64,000 bases of DNA from Pseudomonadota bacterium (GTDB taxonomy: Bacteria; Pseudomonadota; Gammaproteobacteria; Xanthomonadales; Xanthomonadaceae), in the NCBI GenBank assembly GCA_023419315.1, contig JAEZYE010000009.1:1-64000 (forward strand), read 5' to 3'. Below are positions 8,604-16,499 of this stretch, one piece after another; positions within the stretch are counted from its first letter, which is position 1; each line of letters begins with the position of its first letter. Both the position numbers and the translations under genes were made by a program. The notes beneath the pieces were generated by a model that made no database searches, had not been told where the DNA came from, and saw only the letters and a program-made list of their open reading frames with translations.

Positions 8604-9701
8604 TCAGCGCGCGGCCGTTGCCTTGCTGGCGCCGGCACCGGCGTCGTCGCGCAGTTCGACTTTCACTTCCGCACTCATGCCGGCACGCAACTGGGGCGCG
8701 TCCGCACGCTGTGCGTCGTCGATCTCCAGACGCACCGGAATGCGCTGCACGATCTTGACCCAGTTGCCCGTGGCGTTCTGCGGCGGCAACACGCTGAACT
8801 CCGCGCCCGAGGCAGGCGAGATCGACGCCACGTGCGCATGCCACTTCACGCCGGGATAGCTGTCGACTTCGATGAGCGCCGGCTGGCCCACGCGCATCTT
8901 CGTCAGATCGGTTTCCTTGAAGTTGGCTTCAATCCAGATCGGCGCGGTTGCCACCAGCGGCATCGCACTCTGTCCGACGTTGATGTACTCGCCGACCTGC
9001 AGATCGTGCAGGCCGATGATGCCGTCCACCGGCGCGCGCACTTCCGCGTGCGCGAGGTCGAGCTTCGCCTTGGCCAGCATCGCCATGGCGCCGCGATACC
9101 CCGGCAGATCCTGCAGCGGGGTGCGCGCGTTGCCGCTCAGCACGGCGTTGGCTTCGGTTTCGGACGCGATCGCATCGGCGAGATCGGTCTTGGCTTCCTC
9201 GACCGCATGACGCGCGTCGTCGAGCATCTTGCGCGCGACGAGCTGCTGGCGTGCGAGCTGCTGCATGCGCGCCAGATCGCGTTGCGCCCAGGCGAGGGTT
9301 TCGCGCGCCGCAGTCACCGAACTGCCCGCACCGGTGACCTTCGCGCGACTGGCCAACGTGGTGTTCGCCACATAGGCGAGCGTCGCTTCGTTCTGCGCAA
9401 TCGCCAGTTCGAGCGGCTCGGAATCAATGCGGAACAGCAGATCGCCTTTCTTCACGACCTGGTTCTGGCTGACCGCCACTTCCACCACGCGGCCGCCGAC
9501 CTGCGGTGCAATCAGGATGCGCTCGGCCTTGACGTAGGCGTTGTCGGTGCTGACTTCGCGACTGGAGATGACGAATTCCCACGCAAAAAAGCCGAGCACC
9601 GCGGCAGGCGCCGCGATCCACAGCCAGAGCGGAACGCGGCGACGCTTGGAAACGGGGGCCTGGGCCGTCTGCTCGGCAGCGGGATTGATCTTGGTGGTCA
9701 T
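8604..9701 (-). CDS. emrA: HlyD-family membrane-fusion protein, EmrA-like
   Basis: Periplasmic adaptor linking EmrB to an outer-membrane channel, 365 residues. A short cytoplasmic N-terminus with a basic stretch (SKRRRVPLW) is followed by one membrane helix (about 24-44). Then come the biotinyl-lipoyl-like half motif (RILIAPQVGGRVVEVAVS), a long alpha-helical hairpin region rich in Ala and Glu (about 105-200), and the second lipoyl half (APVDGIIGLHDLQVGEYINVG). The gene begins 9 bases after the MarR stop and precedes emrB, giving the order marR-emrA-emrB on the minus strand. Confidence 0.9.
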   Translation of the reverse strand: MTTKINPAAEQTAQAPVSKRRRVPLWLWIAAPAAVLGFFAWEFVISSREVSTDNAYVKAERILIAPQVGGRVVEVAVSQNQVVKKGDLLFRIDSEPLELAIAQNEATLAYVANTTLASRAKVTGAGSSVTAARETLAWAQRDLARMQQLARQQLVARKMLDDARHAVEEAKTDLADAIASETEANAVLSGNARTPLQDLPGYRGAMAMLAKAKLDLAHAEVRAPVDGIIGLHDLQVGEYINVGQSAMPLVATAPIWIEANFKETDLTKMRVGQPALIEVDSYPGVKWHAHVASISPASGAEFSVLPPQNATGNWVKIVQRIPVRLEIDDAQRADAPQLRAGMSAEVKVELRDDAGAGASKATAAR

Positions 9702-9710
9702 GGGGTGGGG

Positions 9711-10184
9711 TCAGGTTTTGCGGAGGGAGGACTCGCCGCGACTGGCGCGATCGAGCTGGGAGAGGGTTTCGCGAATCTGCGACAGCACCTTCAGCGTGGT
9801 CTGCAGATCTTCATCACCGACTTCGGCGAGGCTGTCCTCGCGCAGGCCGGTGGCGACGGCCTCGACTTCGTCCATCAAGGCGGTCGATTGCGGCAGCAGG
9901 TGCAATCGCCAGCAGCGGCGATCCTGTGGATCCGCGCGGCGTTCGACGAATCCGGCCTTCTGCAGGCGGTCCACCACGCGCCCCACCGCGATGGGTTCAA
10001 GGTCCATGACATCGGCCAGTGCCGCCTGGGTCAGCCCTTCGTCCTGGTGAATGCGCTTGAGCGCGCGCCATTGCACGCGGGTCAGGCCGAGATGCGCGGC
10101 GCGGCGATCGAATACGCGGCCATACAGGCGGCTGAGGTCGGCGATCAGATAACCGAGGCTGGAGGGGGAGCAGGCGTCCGTCAT
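9711..10184 (-). CDS. MarR-family transcriptional repressor of the efflux operon
   Basis: Winged-helix regulator of 157 residues. Recognition elements are visible in LTRVQWRALKRI, LTQAALADVMDLEPIAVGRVVDRLQ (helix-turn-helix) and the wing RRADPQDRRCWRLHL. Regulators of this type (EmrR, MexR and relatives) dissociate from DNA when they bind hydrophobic phenolic ligands. As first gene of the operon with emrA and emrB, it probably represses its own transcript through the near-perfect palindrome at 10197-10218, 13 bases before its start codon. Confidence 0.88.
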   Translation of the reverse strand: MTDACSPSSLGYLIADLSRLYGRVFDRRAAHLGLTRVQWRALKRIHQDEGLTQAALADVMDLEPIAVGRVVDRLQKAGFVERRADPQDRRCWRLHLLPQSTALMDEVEAVATGLREDSLAEVGDEDLQTTLKVLSQIRETLSQLDRASRGESSLRKT

Positions 10185-10196
10185 GGCTGCCTATGA

Positions 10197-10218
10197 TATA
10201 GATGCCTAGGCAACTATA
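10197..10218. promoter_or_regulatory. Putative MarR operator palindrome
   Basis: A 22-bp inverted repeat with half-sites TATAGATGCCT and AGGCAACTATA; only the two positions flanking the central 10-bp TGCCTAGGCA core deviate from perfect symmetry. It lies 13 bases upstream of the marR start codon, in the region expected to hold the promoter. AT-rich palindromes of this size are typical MarR-family sites. Confidence 0.65.
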
Positions 10219-10299
10219 TAAGAGGCCACCAGTTGCCGGGCACGCAGGAGTTCAGCGGGAGTCCAGCCCGGTGGCGCGGTATCCAACGGCGCAAACGAA

Positions 10300-10324
10300 A
10301 AACGCCGGCACGAGGCCGGCGTTT
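10300..10324 (-). terminator. Rho-independent terminator of fba
   Basis: Stem AAACGCCGGC with GCCGGCGTTT around a 5-base loop, 26 bases beyond the fba stop. Read on the minus strand the hairpin is followed by TTCGTTTG, so with the stem's own T residues it forms a T-rich tail. Confidence 0.75.
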
Positions 10325-10349
10325 CGCGGATTCCCTGGAAAGACTGCTA

Positions 10350-11354
10350 TCAGCCTTCCCACTTGCCCAGCGCGGCCAGGCCGTTGTCCTTGGCACGCGC
10401 ATAGACGGTGGACTGCGCCTTGCTGAAGTTGCCCTTGAGGTCTTCGGACCACAGCTTCAGTGCGGCCTGCTGCATGGCACGACCGTACGAGAAGGACAGC
10501 GGCCACGGCAGCGCGCCCAGACGGTTCATGGCGTCCAGGTGTGCGGTGGCGTCCTCGTCACTCTGGCCGCCCGACAGGAACACGATGCCCGGCAGAATCG
10601 CCGGCACGGTGCTCTTCAGGCACATGACGGTGGATTCGGCGACTTCCTCGACGTCCGCCTGATCGGGGCAATCCTTGCCGGGCACGACCATCGATGCTTT
10701 CAGGATGGTGCCTTCCAGCAATACGTTGTGCTCGTACAGCGCGGCAAACAGCGAACGCAACACGGCTTCGGTCACTTCATAGCAGGTCTGGATGTCGTGC
10801 TCGCCATCCATCAGCACTTCCGGCTCGACCATCGGCACGAGGCCGGCTTCCTGGCACAGCGCCGCATAGCGCGCCAGCGCATGCGCGTTGGCTTCGATGC
10901 AGGTACCGGTCGGAATGTCGTCGCCGATGTTGATCACCGCGCGCCACTTGGCGAAACGCGCACCGAGTGCGTAGTACTCCTTCAGGCGGTCGCGCAGGCC
11001 ATCGAGGCCTTCGGTGACCACTTCGCCCGGGCAGCCGGCCAGCGGATGCGTGCCCTTGTCGACCTTGATGCCCGGGATGATGCCGTGCTGCGCCATGTAT
11101 TTGGCGAACGGCACGCCGTCCTTGGTGGACTGGCGCAGGGTTTCGTCATAGAGGATCGCGCCGGAGATGTAGTCGCTCAGCTTCGGCGTGGTCAGCAGCA
11201 GCTCGCGATACGCACGGCGGTTCTCTTCGGTGTTCTCCACGCCCACGGCCGCGAAACGCTTGGCGATGGTGCTGGTGGATTCGTCAATCGCGATGATGCC
11301 CTTGCCCGCGGCCACCATGGCCTGGGCGGTTTCGGCAAGCTGTTCGATGCTCAT
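10350..11354 (-). CDS. fba: Class I fructose-bisphosphate aldolase
   Basis: Schiff-base aldolase that reversibly cleaves fructose 1,6-bisphosphate to dihydroxyacetone phosphate and glyceraldehyde 3-phosphate. From the ATG at 11354 (MSIEQLAET) it has 334 residues. The Schiff-base lysine is Lys219 in LLEGTILKASMV; Lys136 (FAKWRAV) and the Glu pair in VEPEVL are also present, and the N-terminal AIDEST motif is intact. The longer frame to 11399 is rejected because the extra residues would lie over the promoter and ribosome-binding region (AGGA before the ATG). It is the last gene of a glycolytic run and appears to have its own promoter with a TATAAT at 11388-11393. Confidence 0.93.
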   Translation of the reverse strand: MSIEQLAETAQAMVAAGKGIIAIDESTSTIAKRFAAVGVENTEENRRAYRELLLTTPKLSDYISGAILYDETLRQSTKDGVPFAKYMAQHGIIPGIKVDKGTHPLAGCPGEVVTEGLDGLRDRLKEYYALGARFAKWRAVINIGDDIPTGTCIEANAHALARYAALCQEAGLVPMVEPEVLMDGEHDIQTCYEVTEAVLRSLFAALYEHNVLLEGTILKASMVVPGKDCPDQADVEEVAESTVMCLKSTVPAILPGIVFLSGGQSDEDATAHLDAMNRLGALPWPLSFSYGRAMQQAALKLWSEDLKGNFSKAQSTVYARAKDNGLAALGKWEG

Positions 11355-11387
11355 GTAAGTCCTGGAGGAGCGGCGGGAAAGATACCA

Positions 11388-11415
11388 ATTATAGCCCACT
11401 TGCCGAAGCGGTCAG
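11388..11415 (-). promoter_or_regulatory. Putative sigma-70 promoter of fba
   Basis: On the minus strand a perfect -10 box TATAAT (11393-11388) stands 34 bases upstream of the fba start. A weak -35-like CTGACC is 16 bases further up. The perfect -10 in an otherwise GC-rich stretch is the main support. Confidence 0.55.
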
Positions 11416-11532
11416 GCGGGCTTGCGTGCCGGACGCTGCGCTTCGGCTGTGTGGCAACGACCGCAGGCGCCGGATGCCATCGCCACATTCCGATGCGTCC
11501 CGGAATGGTGTCGATGCCCGCGCGCGGCCGCA

Positions 11533-12999
11533 TTACAACTCGCCGAGACCCTCGACCTGGCCTTGTTGATCGATCTGGAGCAGTCGCAGCGTGTTCGTGG
11601 CGCCGTGCTTTTCCATGTGGTCGCCGCTGGTGAAGATGATGCGGTCCGCTTCGCCGAGCAGCTTGCGGTCGTACAGGCAACGCGTCGCTTCGCGCGCGGC
11701 TTCGCGCGGAGCGAGTCCACGGCTGTCGAAGGCAATCGGGAACACGTCGCGCATCAACGCCATCTGGCGGCGCGCCCCATCGTGGCGCGAGAACGCGTAC
11801 ACCGGTGCGCGCGCACGGAACCGCGACAGGTAGCGGGCGGTGCCGCCCGATTCGGTCATCGCGACAATCGCGCGAACACCGATGTGTTCGGTGAGGAACA
11901 TCGCGGCCATCGCGATCGCCTGATCCGCGCGCGCCAGATCACGCGGCGCCTTCTCGAAATCGGTGTCGGTCTCGAACTGCTTTTCCGCGCCGAGGCAGAT
12001 GCGGGCCATCGCTTCGACCGCCTTGACCGGATAACTGCCGGCCGCGGTTTCGGCCGAAAGCATCACGGCATCGGTACCGTCGATCACGGCGTTGGCCACG
12101 TCGAGCACTTCGGCGCGGGTCGGAATCGGGCTGTCCACCATCGACTGCAGCATCTGCGTGGCGGTAATCACGACGCGATTGCGCGCGAGCGACTCGCGGA
12201 TGATCTTCTTCTGCAGGCCGGGCAACTCGGCATCGCCGATTTCCACGCCCAGATCGCCACGGGCGACCATCACCACATCGCTGGCTTCGACGATTTCCGC
12301 CAGGTTCTCGATCGCCTCGGTGCGCTCGATCTTGGAAACCAGCTGGGCATCGCTGCCATGCTCGCGTGCGATGCGGCGCGCTTCATTCATGTCTTCGGCG
12401 TTGCGGCAGAACGACACGGCGATGAAGTCCACGCCGATCTCGGCAACGATCGCGATCAGTTCCTTGTCGCGCTGGGTCAGCGCGCCGAGCGACAGTCCAC
12501 CGCCCTGCTTGTTGAGGCCCTTGCGATCGGACAGCACGCCGTCGTTGAGTACGGACGTGACGATGCGCTCGCCTTCTACGCGTTCGACGCGCAGTTGCAT
12601 CAGGCCGTCATCAAGCAGCAGCACGTCGCCCGGACCGACATCGCCCGGCAGCCCCAGGTAGCTGACGCCCACCTGGGTGACGTCGCCGGCCGGTGCATCG
12701 GGGCTGGCGACCAGATCGAAGCGCGCGCCGGTCTTCAGCACGATCTTGCCTTCGGCGAAGCGTTCGATGCGGATCTTCGGACCCGGCAGATCCGCGAGGA
12801 TGCCGACTTCCGCACCCACGCGCCCCGCGGCGGCGCGCACGGCCGCCGCGCGCTTGGCCTGTCCGGACGGATCACCGTGGGAGAAATTCAGGCGCACCAC
12901 GTTGACGCCCGCACGGAACAGTTCATCCAGTACGCCCGGCGGATCGGTAGCGGGCCCGAGGGTGGCAAGGATCTTGGTGCGGCGCTGGCGTTCGGTCAT
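11533..12999 (-). CDS. pyk: Pyruvate kinase
   Basis: Final glycolytic enzyme, transferring phosphate from phosphoenolpyruvate to ADP; 488 residues from the ATG at 12999 (MTERQRRTKILATLGPATD). Visible landmarks are AGVNVVRLNFSHG, the active-site lysine region QLVSKIE, the metal-binding GDLGVEI loop and TATQMLQSM. The C-terminal allosteric domain is present (AMTESGGTARYLSRFRA). Twelve extra codons up to 13035 are rejected because every pyruvate kinase begins close to the TKI motif. It lies between the HAD phosphatase and fba in the minus-strand glycolytic cluster. Confidence 0.95.
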   Translation of the reverse strand: MTERQRRTKILATLGPATDPPGVLDELFRAGVNVVRLNFSHGDPSGQAKRAAAVRAAAGRVGAEVGILADLPGPKIRIERFAEGKIVLKTGARFDLVASPDAPAGDVTQVGVSYLGLPGDVGPGDVLLLDDGLMQLRVERVEGERIVTSVLNDGVLSDRKGLNKQGGGLSLGALTQRDKELIAIVAEIGVDFIAVSFCRNAEDMNEARRIAREHGSDAQLVSKIERTEAIENLAEIVEASDVVMVARGDLGVEIGDAELPGLQKKIIRESLARNRVVITATQMLQSMVDSPIPTRAEVLDVANAVIDGTDAVMLSAETAAGSYPVKAVEAMARICLGAEKQFETDTDFEKAPRDLARADQAIAMAAMFLTEHIGVRAIVAMTESGGTARYLSRFRARAPVYAFSRHDGARRQMALMRDVFPIAFDSRGLAPREAAREATRCLYDRKLLGEADRIIFTSGDHMEKHGATNTLRLLQIDQQGQVEGLGEL

Positions 13000-13267
13000 G
13001 GTGCTGTCCGGTAAAAATCGCGCAAACGCTACCACACCCGTCGGACGTGGCGATGCAGCTGCGACGCACGGCGATGAGCGCGTCCGGGGACAACCGGCCG
13101 CGATGTCACGAAACCGCTGTTTTCAAGGCATTTCTGTTCAACCAGACGCGTCGGATACTGGTATTTTTTTGGTCTCGTGAACGCGACAGGTGTTGCGTCC
13201 GCACACCGGCGATGCGCGGATTCATCGCCATGTTCCGGCACGCACGCGCAGCATGCCGGCGGCGGCT

Positions 13268-13912
13268 TCAGGCAGCCAGCAGCGTCGGCAGATCGTCGGG
13301 AACGCGGGCAAGATTTCCGGCGCCGGCCGCGCGCAGTTCGGCTTCATCGCCGAATCCCCACAGCACACCGACATTGCGCATTCCATGATGGCGCGCGCCT
13401 TCGATGTCCATGCGGCGGTCGCCGATCATCCAGCAGTGTTCCGGAGTGACCGACAGGCGATCCAGCGCTTCGGCAATCAATTCGGGCTTGTGGCTGCGGC
13501 TGCCATCGGCGGTCGCGCCGATGATGTCATCGAAGCAGTCGCCGAAAGGCAGATGCCCGATGATCTTGCGCGCATGCGGCTCGTTCTTCGCCGTCACGAC
13601 CGCCAGGCGATGGCCCGCGGCATGCAATCGCTGCACGACTTCACCGATGCCTTCGTAGACGACGTGCTCTGACCAGCCCTCGGATTCGAATCGGACCAGA
13701 TAATGCGCCACCGCCTGCTCCACGCGTTCGGCATCCCGCAGCAGCGGCGTGAAACTGGTCCGCAACGAGGGACCAATCCAGCCGCGCAGTTCGGCCTCGC
13801 TCGGGACCGGGTGCTGCAGTTGCTCCAGTGCATAGGCCACGCACCGCGTGATCCCGACGACCGAATCGATGAGCGTGCCGTCGAGATCGAAGAACAGGGT
13901 CGAACGCGTCAC
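13268..13912 (-). CDS. HAD-family phosphatase (phosphoglycolate phosphatase-like)
   Basis: Haloacid-dehalogenase hydrolase of 214 residues. Motif I is DLDGTLID with nucleophile Asp9 and Asp11; the motif II threonine is in VVTAKN; motif III Lys lies in SRSHKPELI; motif IV is [13 protein letters not shown] helical cap lies between motifs I and II. The closest pattern is Gph-type, whose members hydrolyse 2-phosphoglycolate or other small phosphates. It starts with GTG, overlapping the pgk stop by 4 bases (GTGA), so the two genes are translationally coupled. This suggests a metabolite-repair role next to phosphoglycerate kinase, for example removing a toxic side product. The true substrate is not determined by sequence. 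Confidence 0.8.
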   Translation of the reverse strand: MTRSTLFFDLDGTLIDSVVGITRCVAYALEQLQHPVPSEAELRGWIGPSLRTSFTPLLRDAERVEQAVAHYLVRFESEGWSEHVVYEGIGEVVQRLHAAGHRLAVVTAKNEPHARKIIGHLPFGDCFDDIIGATADGSRSHKPELIAEALDRLSVTPEHCWMIGDRRMDIEGARHHGMRNVGVLWGFGDEAELRAAGAGNLARVPDDLPTLLAA

Positions 13913-15084
13913 TGTCCGCGCGCCTCCAGGGCGGCGACCGCGGGCAGCGTCTTGCCTTCGAGGAACTCGAGGAATGCGCCGCCGCCGGTGGAGATGTAAC
14001 TGACATCGTCGGCGATGCCGTACTTGTCCACGGCCGCGAGCGTGTCGCCGCCACCGGCAATCGAAAACGCATCCGACTGTGCAATCGCGCGCGCAAGCGT
14101 CTGCGTGCCATTGCCGAACGCGTCGAACTCGAACACACCGACCGGACCGTTCCAGACGACAGTCCCGGCATCGGCGATCATCAGTGCGTAGCGCGCGGCG
14201 GTGTCCGGGCCGATGTCGAGAATCATGTCGTCGTCCGAGACCTGATCGACCGGCTTGATCGTGGCGGGCGAATCGGCGGCGAATGCCGGCGCCACCACGA
14301 CGTCCACCGGCACGGGAATATCCGCGCCGCGCGATCTGGCATCGGCCATTATTGCCTTGGCGGTGTCCATCAGATCGTTCTCCACCAGCGACTTGCCGAC
14401 GTTGTGTCCCATCGCGGCGATGAAGGTGTTCGCGATGCCGCCGCCGACAATCAGCTGGTCGACCTTGCCGACGAGGTTCGACAGCAGTTCAAGCTTGGTC
14501 GACACCTTGCTGCCGGCCACGATGGCGAGCAAGGGACGCGCGGGTTCGTGCAGGGCCTTGGCCAGTGCATCGAGTTCAGCCATCAGCAACGGCCCGCCGG
14601 CGGCGACCTTGGCGAAGCGGATGGCGCCATGCGTGGAGGCCTGTGCACGGTGGGCCGTCCCGAACGCATCCATGACGAACACGTCGCACAGCGCCGCATA
14701 CTGCTTCGACAAGGCTTCGTCATCCTTGCCCTCGCCCACGTTCATGCGGCAGTTTTCGAGCAGCACGAGCTGGCCCGGAGCGACATCGACGCCCTCCAGC
14801 CAGTCCTTGATCAGCTGCACGTCCTGGCCGAGCAGCGCGGACAGGCGCGCGGCGACCGGCGCAAGGGAGTCGGCTTCGCTCCATACGCCTTCCTTCGGTC
14901 GTCCGAGATGCGACATCACCATGACCGCCGCGCCCTTCTGCAGCGCCAGCTTCAAGGTGGGCAGCGAGGCGGTGATGCGCTGCTCCGAGGTGATGCGCCC
15001 GTCCTCGATCGGCACATTCAGATCCTGGCGAATCAGGACGCGCTTGCCTGCGAGATCGAGATCGGACATGCGGACGATGGACAT
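13909..15084 (-). CDS. pgk: Phosphoglycerate kinase
   Basis: Interconverts 1,3-bisphosphoglycerate and 3-phosphoglycerate with ADP/ATP. From the ATG at 15084 ([11 protein letters not shown]) the protein has 391 residues, normal for a bacterial enzyme. Signature stretches are [16 protein letters not shown], the hinge and KLELLSNLV region, and the nucleotide-binding end [12 protein letters not shown]. The reading frame is open 148 codons further upstream, but that part has arginine-rich, shadow-like composition and overlaps the end of the DUF3999 gene. It precedes the HAD phosphatase with a 4-base overlap. Confidence 0.95.
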   Translation of the reverse strand: MSIVRMSDLDLAGKRVLIRQDLNVPIEDGRITSEQRITASLPTLKLALQKGAAVMVMSHLGRPKEGVWSEADSLAPVAARLSALLGQDVQLIKDWLEGVDVAPGQLVLLENCRMNVGEGKDDEALSKQYAALCDVFVMDAFGTAHRAQASTHGAIRFAKVAAGGPLLMAELDALAKALHEPARPLLAIVAGSKVSTKLELLSNLVGKVDQLIVGGGIANTFIAAMGHNVGKSLVENDLMDTAKAIMADARSRGADIPVPVDVVVAPAFAADSPATIKPVDQVSDDDMILDIGPDTAARYALMIADAGTVVWNGPVGVFEFDAFGNGTQTLARAIAQSDAFSIAGGGDTLAAVDKYGIADDVSYISTGGGAFLEFLEGKTLPAVAALEARGQ

Positions 15085-15155
15085 GGACGTTCCTTCAGAC
15101 GGGAAAGCGCCCATTGTCCCGGCTGCATGCCACGGCCGCAAACGCGGCGCGGTTT

Positions 15156-16499
15156 TCACGATGCCGGCTTGCGCAGCAGGCTCAGCGCGAAACCGGTGAC
15201 CAGCACGGCGCCGGCAATCAGCACGCCCCACAGCAGCCAGGCTTTCCAGTCGCGTTCCGGCTTTGCGGGGACGAGGGCGATGGAGCCCGCCAGCACATCG
15301 CGTGGGCCCAGTGTGGCGAGCGACGGCTCCCAGGCCTGTCCGCGCTGCGCGCGCAAGGCGTCGAACATCGCTTCCACCGACGCTTCCGCCCGCGTCGCGC
15401 GCGCGCTGCCGGCGACCAGCACATAGGGCGGCTGCCCCTGCGCGACAAAAGCCAGCGTTTCCGGCCGATAGCCCAACCTGAGTTCCGGTGCTCCGCTGCC
15501 CGGGAACTGCGCCGTGCTCAACCGCCATTGACGATCACGGTTGATCGCGCCGAGTTCACGCGCAGGCGATCGGCTGCTGCCGCGCGCGTCCTGCACCTGG
15601 TAGGCATCCCAGGGCGCCGTCACCGCCCGCCACGGTGCGGTGTCGCCATCGCGCGATTCAAGCCGCCATTGCTGCGAGTGGTTGCCGGGAAGCTGGACAT
15701 CGGCGCGCGCAATCGGAAAGCGCCCATCCAGCGTGAACTCGAAATGCACCTGTCCGTCCGTGCTCTCGACGCGACGCCCCTGCAACATGCGCCAGCGCCA
15801 GTCGGCTGCATCGGAAGCCGCAGCCGCCACCGCCACGCGTACCGACGTCAGCTTCAACGCCGCAGTGCGCGCGCCTGCCGGCGTCAGCCGGACATAGCGT
15901 GCCCGGAGATCCGGCAGCGCGATGCGATCACGCAGCACGCGCTGGCCTTCTTCGTTGCCCAGCTCGATCAGATGGGCGTCTTCCTCGATTTCGCGCCACT
16001 CCCGGAGATCATCCGAAACCGACACGCGATAGGCGTGATCGAACGGCGCCTGCCCCGCCGCCCACTGCACTTGCAGCGATTGCAACGGCTTTCCAACCTG
16101 GCTGGCGTCGATCAGGATGTCCGGCACGCCGGCTTGCGCGGCCTGCCATTCCACGCGCCGCACGCTGCCGTCGCGCGCGATTTCGCTGATGGCCGCCACG
16201 TTGACGGTCGACTGCGCACTGGGGAGCTCGAACCAGGGCGCCGGCTGCCAGTCAAACGCGGGCGACGCGTTCTCCGGGGCGATCAACGCAGCGGGCACCG
16301 TGTGACCCTCCGCGTCGATGACGTCGAGGTCACGCAGGTCGGCAGTGCGCAGGTGTTCGTACACCGCGTCGTCGATCACGATGCGGTACGCGCCTGTGTT
16401 TTCGGTGGTATGCACCGGCCACTGCCACGCGAAATCCTCGCGCGGCCCGGCGGCGGCGGCGGCGAACGGCAACAACGCAAGCCAGACAAGCTTCTTCAT
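15156..16499 (-). CDS. DUF3999 exported membrane-anchored protein
   Basis: Protein of 447 residues from the ATG at 16499. The N-terminus [18 protein letters not shown] is a signal peptide. The long central part is rich in beta strand and resembles extracytoplasmic beta-sandwich modules (repeated WRLES, YVRLTP and [11 protein letters not shown] patterns). A membrane helix near the C-terminus (about 420-440) ends in a short basic tail, so most of the protein should face the periplasm. It overlaps the DUF2339 gene by 4 bases (ATGA), showing tight coupling, and DUF3999 and DUF2339 are known to be neighbours in other genomes. Function unknown; together they may form an envelope complex. Confidence 0.8.
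   Translation of the reverse strand: MKKLVWLALLPFAAAAAGPREDFAWQWPVHTTENTGAYRIVIDDAVYEHLRTADLRDLDVIDAEGHTVPAALIAPENASPAFDWQPAPWFELPSAQSTVNVAAISEIARDGSVRRVEWQAAQAGVPDILIDASQVGKPLQSLQVQWAAGQAPFDHAYRVSVSDDLREWREIEEDAHLIELGNEEGQRVLRDRIALPDLRARYVRLTPAGARTAALKLTSVRVAVAAAASDAADWRWRMLQGRRVESTDGQVHFEFTLDGRFPIARADVQLPGNHSQQWRLESRDGDTAPWRAVTAPWDAYQVQDARGSSRSPARELGAINRDRQWRLSTAQFPGSGAPELRLGYRPETLAFVAQGQPPYVLVAGSARATRAEASVEAMFDALRAQRGQAWEPSLATLGPRDVLAGSIALVPAKPERDWKAWLLWGVLIAGAVLVTGFALSLLRKPAS

Noticed and set aside
11412..11532. CxxCH-like motif (CGRCH) in a minus-strand frame after pyk
   Set aside because: The frame is antisense-like, runs out of pyk in another frame and has no start signal; a chance motif in a GC-rich intergenic stretch.
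11422..13014. Open frame of 530 codons opposite pyk
   Set aside because: Arginine- and histidine-rich shadow composition typical of GC-rich antisense frames; pyk on the minus strand is unambiguous.
15085..15528. 148-codon upstream extension of pgk
   Set aside because: Overlaps the DUF3999 gene, with shadow-like composition; the true start is MSIVRMSD at 15084.
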